This document shows positions 6,695 through 7,049 of a DNA stretch of 7,049 nt, piece by piece. Both the position numbers and the translations under genes were made by a program. Position 1 is the first letter of the stretch, and each line of letters starts with the position of its first letter. Under the pieces are notes generated by a model, which saw only the letters and a list, made by a program, of their open reading frames with translations, was not told where the DNA came from and did no database searches. This DNA comes from Desulfobacteraceae bacterium (lineage in GTDB: Bacteria > Desulfobacterota > DSM-4660 > Desulfatiglandales > Desulfatiglandaceae). The stretch lies in the NCBI GenBank assembly GCA_020349865.1, contig CP070700.1:2510987-2518035 (forward strand). Direction: 5' to 3'.

Positions 6695-7049
6695 TTATCT
6701 CACATTAACGGTTTGCCTATTGGTAAAGCAAGAAGAGAATCTTTGAAATTCCAATTGAAATGTTATTCCGAGAACCATGACTATTGATGCTGAATTTTGC
6801 TGCGGAGGTGGGGGATATCACAGGGCAGTTTCAGCCTTTGCAGCTCCTGAAGGATCAAGACGAGGTATATTGCACTTCGGAGTAGGATAGCCTAAACTCG
6901 TTAGAGTTCCCAGGTATCATAGTATAAGCTATATATGCGCGCCCCCTTATTATCTTCAACGATATAAACTGAGAACAGAATGTCAAGAAAAAATGCAGAC
7001 GGAGATAATTGAGAGACCGAACGTTCGGGAATGAGTGGCAATGTTGGAA
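6695..7049. other. Intergenic region without a convincing gene
   Basis: This stretch of 355 bases holds only very short frames, such as a 32-codon plus-strand ORF at 6787-6885 without a clear Shine-Dalgarno. It has a small inverted repeat at 6895-6908 (AACTC, 4-base loop, GAGTT), an A+T-rich tract around 6914-6936, and a TTGACA on the minus strand (6986-6981) with no good -10 box at 16-18 bp. The 12-bp palindrome at the right end is listed separately. No RNA gene was recognised. Confidence 0.6.
7017..7028. promoter_or_regulatory. 12-bp palindrome, possible operator
   Basis: CCGAACGTTCGG is a perfect 12-bp palindrome in an intergenic setting. Its size and base pattern resemble operators of TetR-type regulators. 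It could serve a gene to the right of the window, since an ATG at 7031 opens a frame to the edge, or the minus-strand gene at 6694. No regulator for it is visible here. Confidence 0.35.

Noticed and set aside
6695..6778. 27-codon minus-strand ORF whose TAA overlaps the start of the pentapeptide gene
   Set aside because: The overlap could suggest a leader peptide, but the sequence has no motif or Shine-Dalgarno and the gene downstream appears degraded.
6787..6885. 32-codon plus-strand ORF in the right intergenic region
   Set aside because: No clear ribosome binding site and no recognised similarity; it opposes all other genes and its length is expected by chance.

Overview
The window is bacterial DNA. 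Every credible gene lies on the minus strand, so transcription runs from right to left. Six complete genes and one gene cut by the left edge form what looks like a catabolic operon of soluble enzymes headed by an IclR-family regulator. The families involved (BKACE, cyclase-type metal hydrolase, 3-hydroxyacyl-CoA dehydrogenase, SDR) and the clear Shine-Dalgarno sites fit a Gram-negative bacterium with a broad organic-acid diet. A Desulfobacterota-like anaerobe is a guess from general resemblance, not something the sequence proves.

Layout in transcription order: (a) 7049-6695, no convincing gene, with a 12-bp palindrome at the extreme right; (b) 6694-6167, a secreted pentapeptide-repeat protein that stops just as its repeats begin and is probably a truncated remnant, more A+T-rich than the operon; (c) 6170-6108, a strong sigma70-type promoter (TTGACA, 17 bp, TATAAG) whose -10 box lies in a perfect 41-bp palindrome; (d) 6092-5334, IclR regulator; (e) 5279-4518, cyclase/kynurenine-formamidase-type hydrolase; (f) 4483-4139, small cupin lacking the usual metal ligands; (g) 3975-3049, BKACE (DUF849) beta-keto acid cleavage enzyme; (h) 2927-2136, SDR dehydrogenase; (i) 2127-1168, 3-hydroxyacyl-CoA dehydrogenase-family protein; (j) 1174-1052, a short coding-like stretch that may be a relic; (k) 1008 to beyond the left edge, FAD/NAD(P)-dependent oxidoreductase.

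A coherent inferred reading is as follows. The metal hydrolase opens a cyclic or amide-type substrate. One or both NAD(P)-dependent dehydrogenases oxidise a beta-hydroxy acid to a beta-keto acid. The BKACE enzyme then condenses and cleaves this with acetyl-CoA to give acetoacetate and a new acyl-CoA. This resembles lysine fermentation (Kce) and carnitine catabolism (L-carnitine dehydrogenase plus BKACE), but the gene set matches neither pathway as I know it, so the substrate is unknown. This cluster is the best candidate for an undescribed system in the window. The IclR protein probably binds the palindrome and controls itself and the genes downstream.
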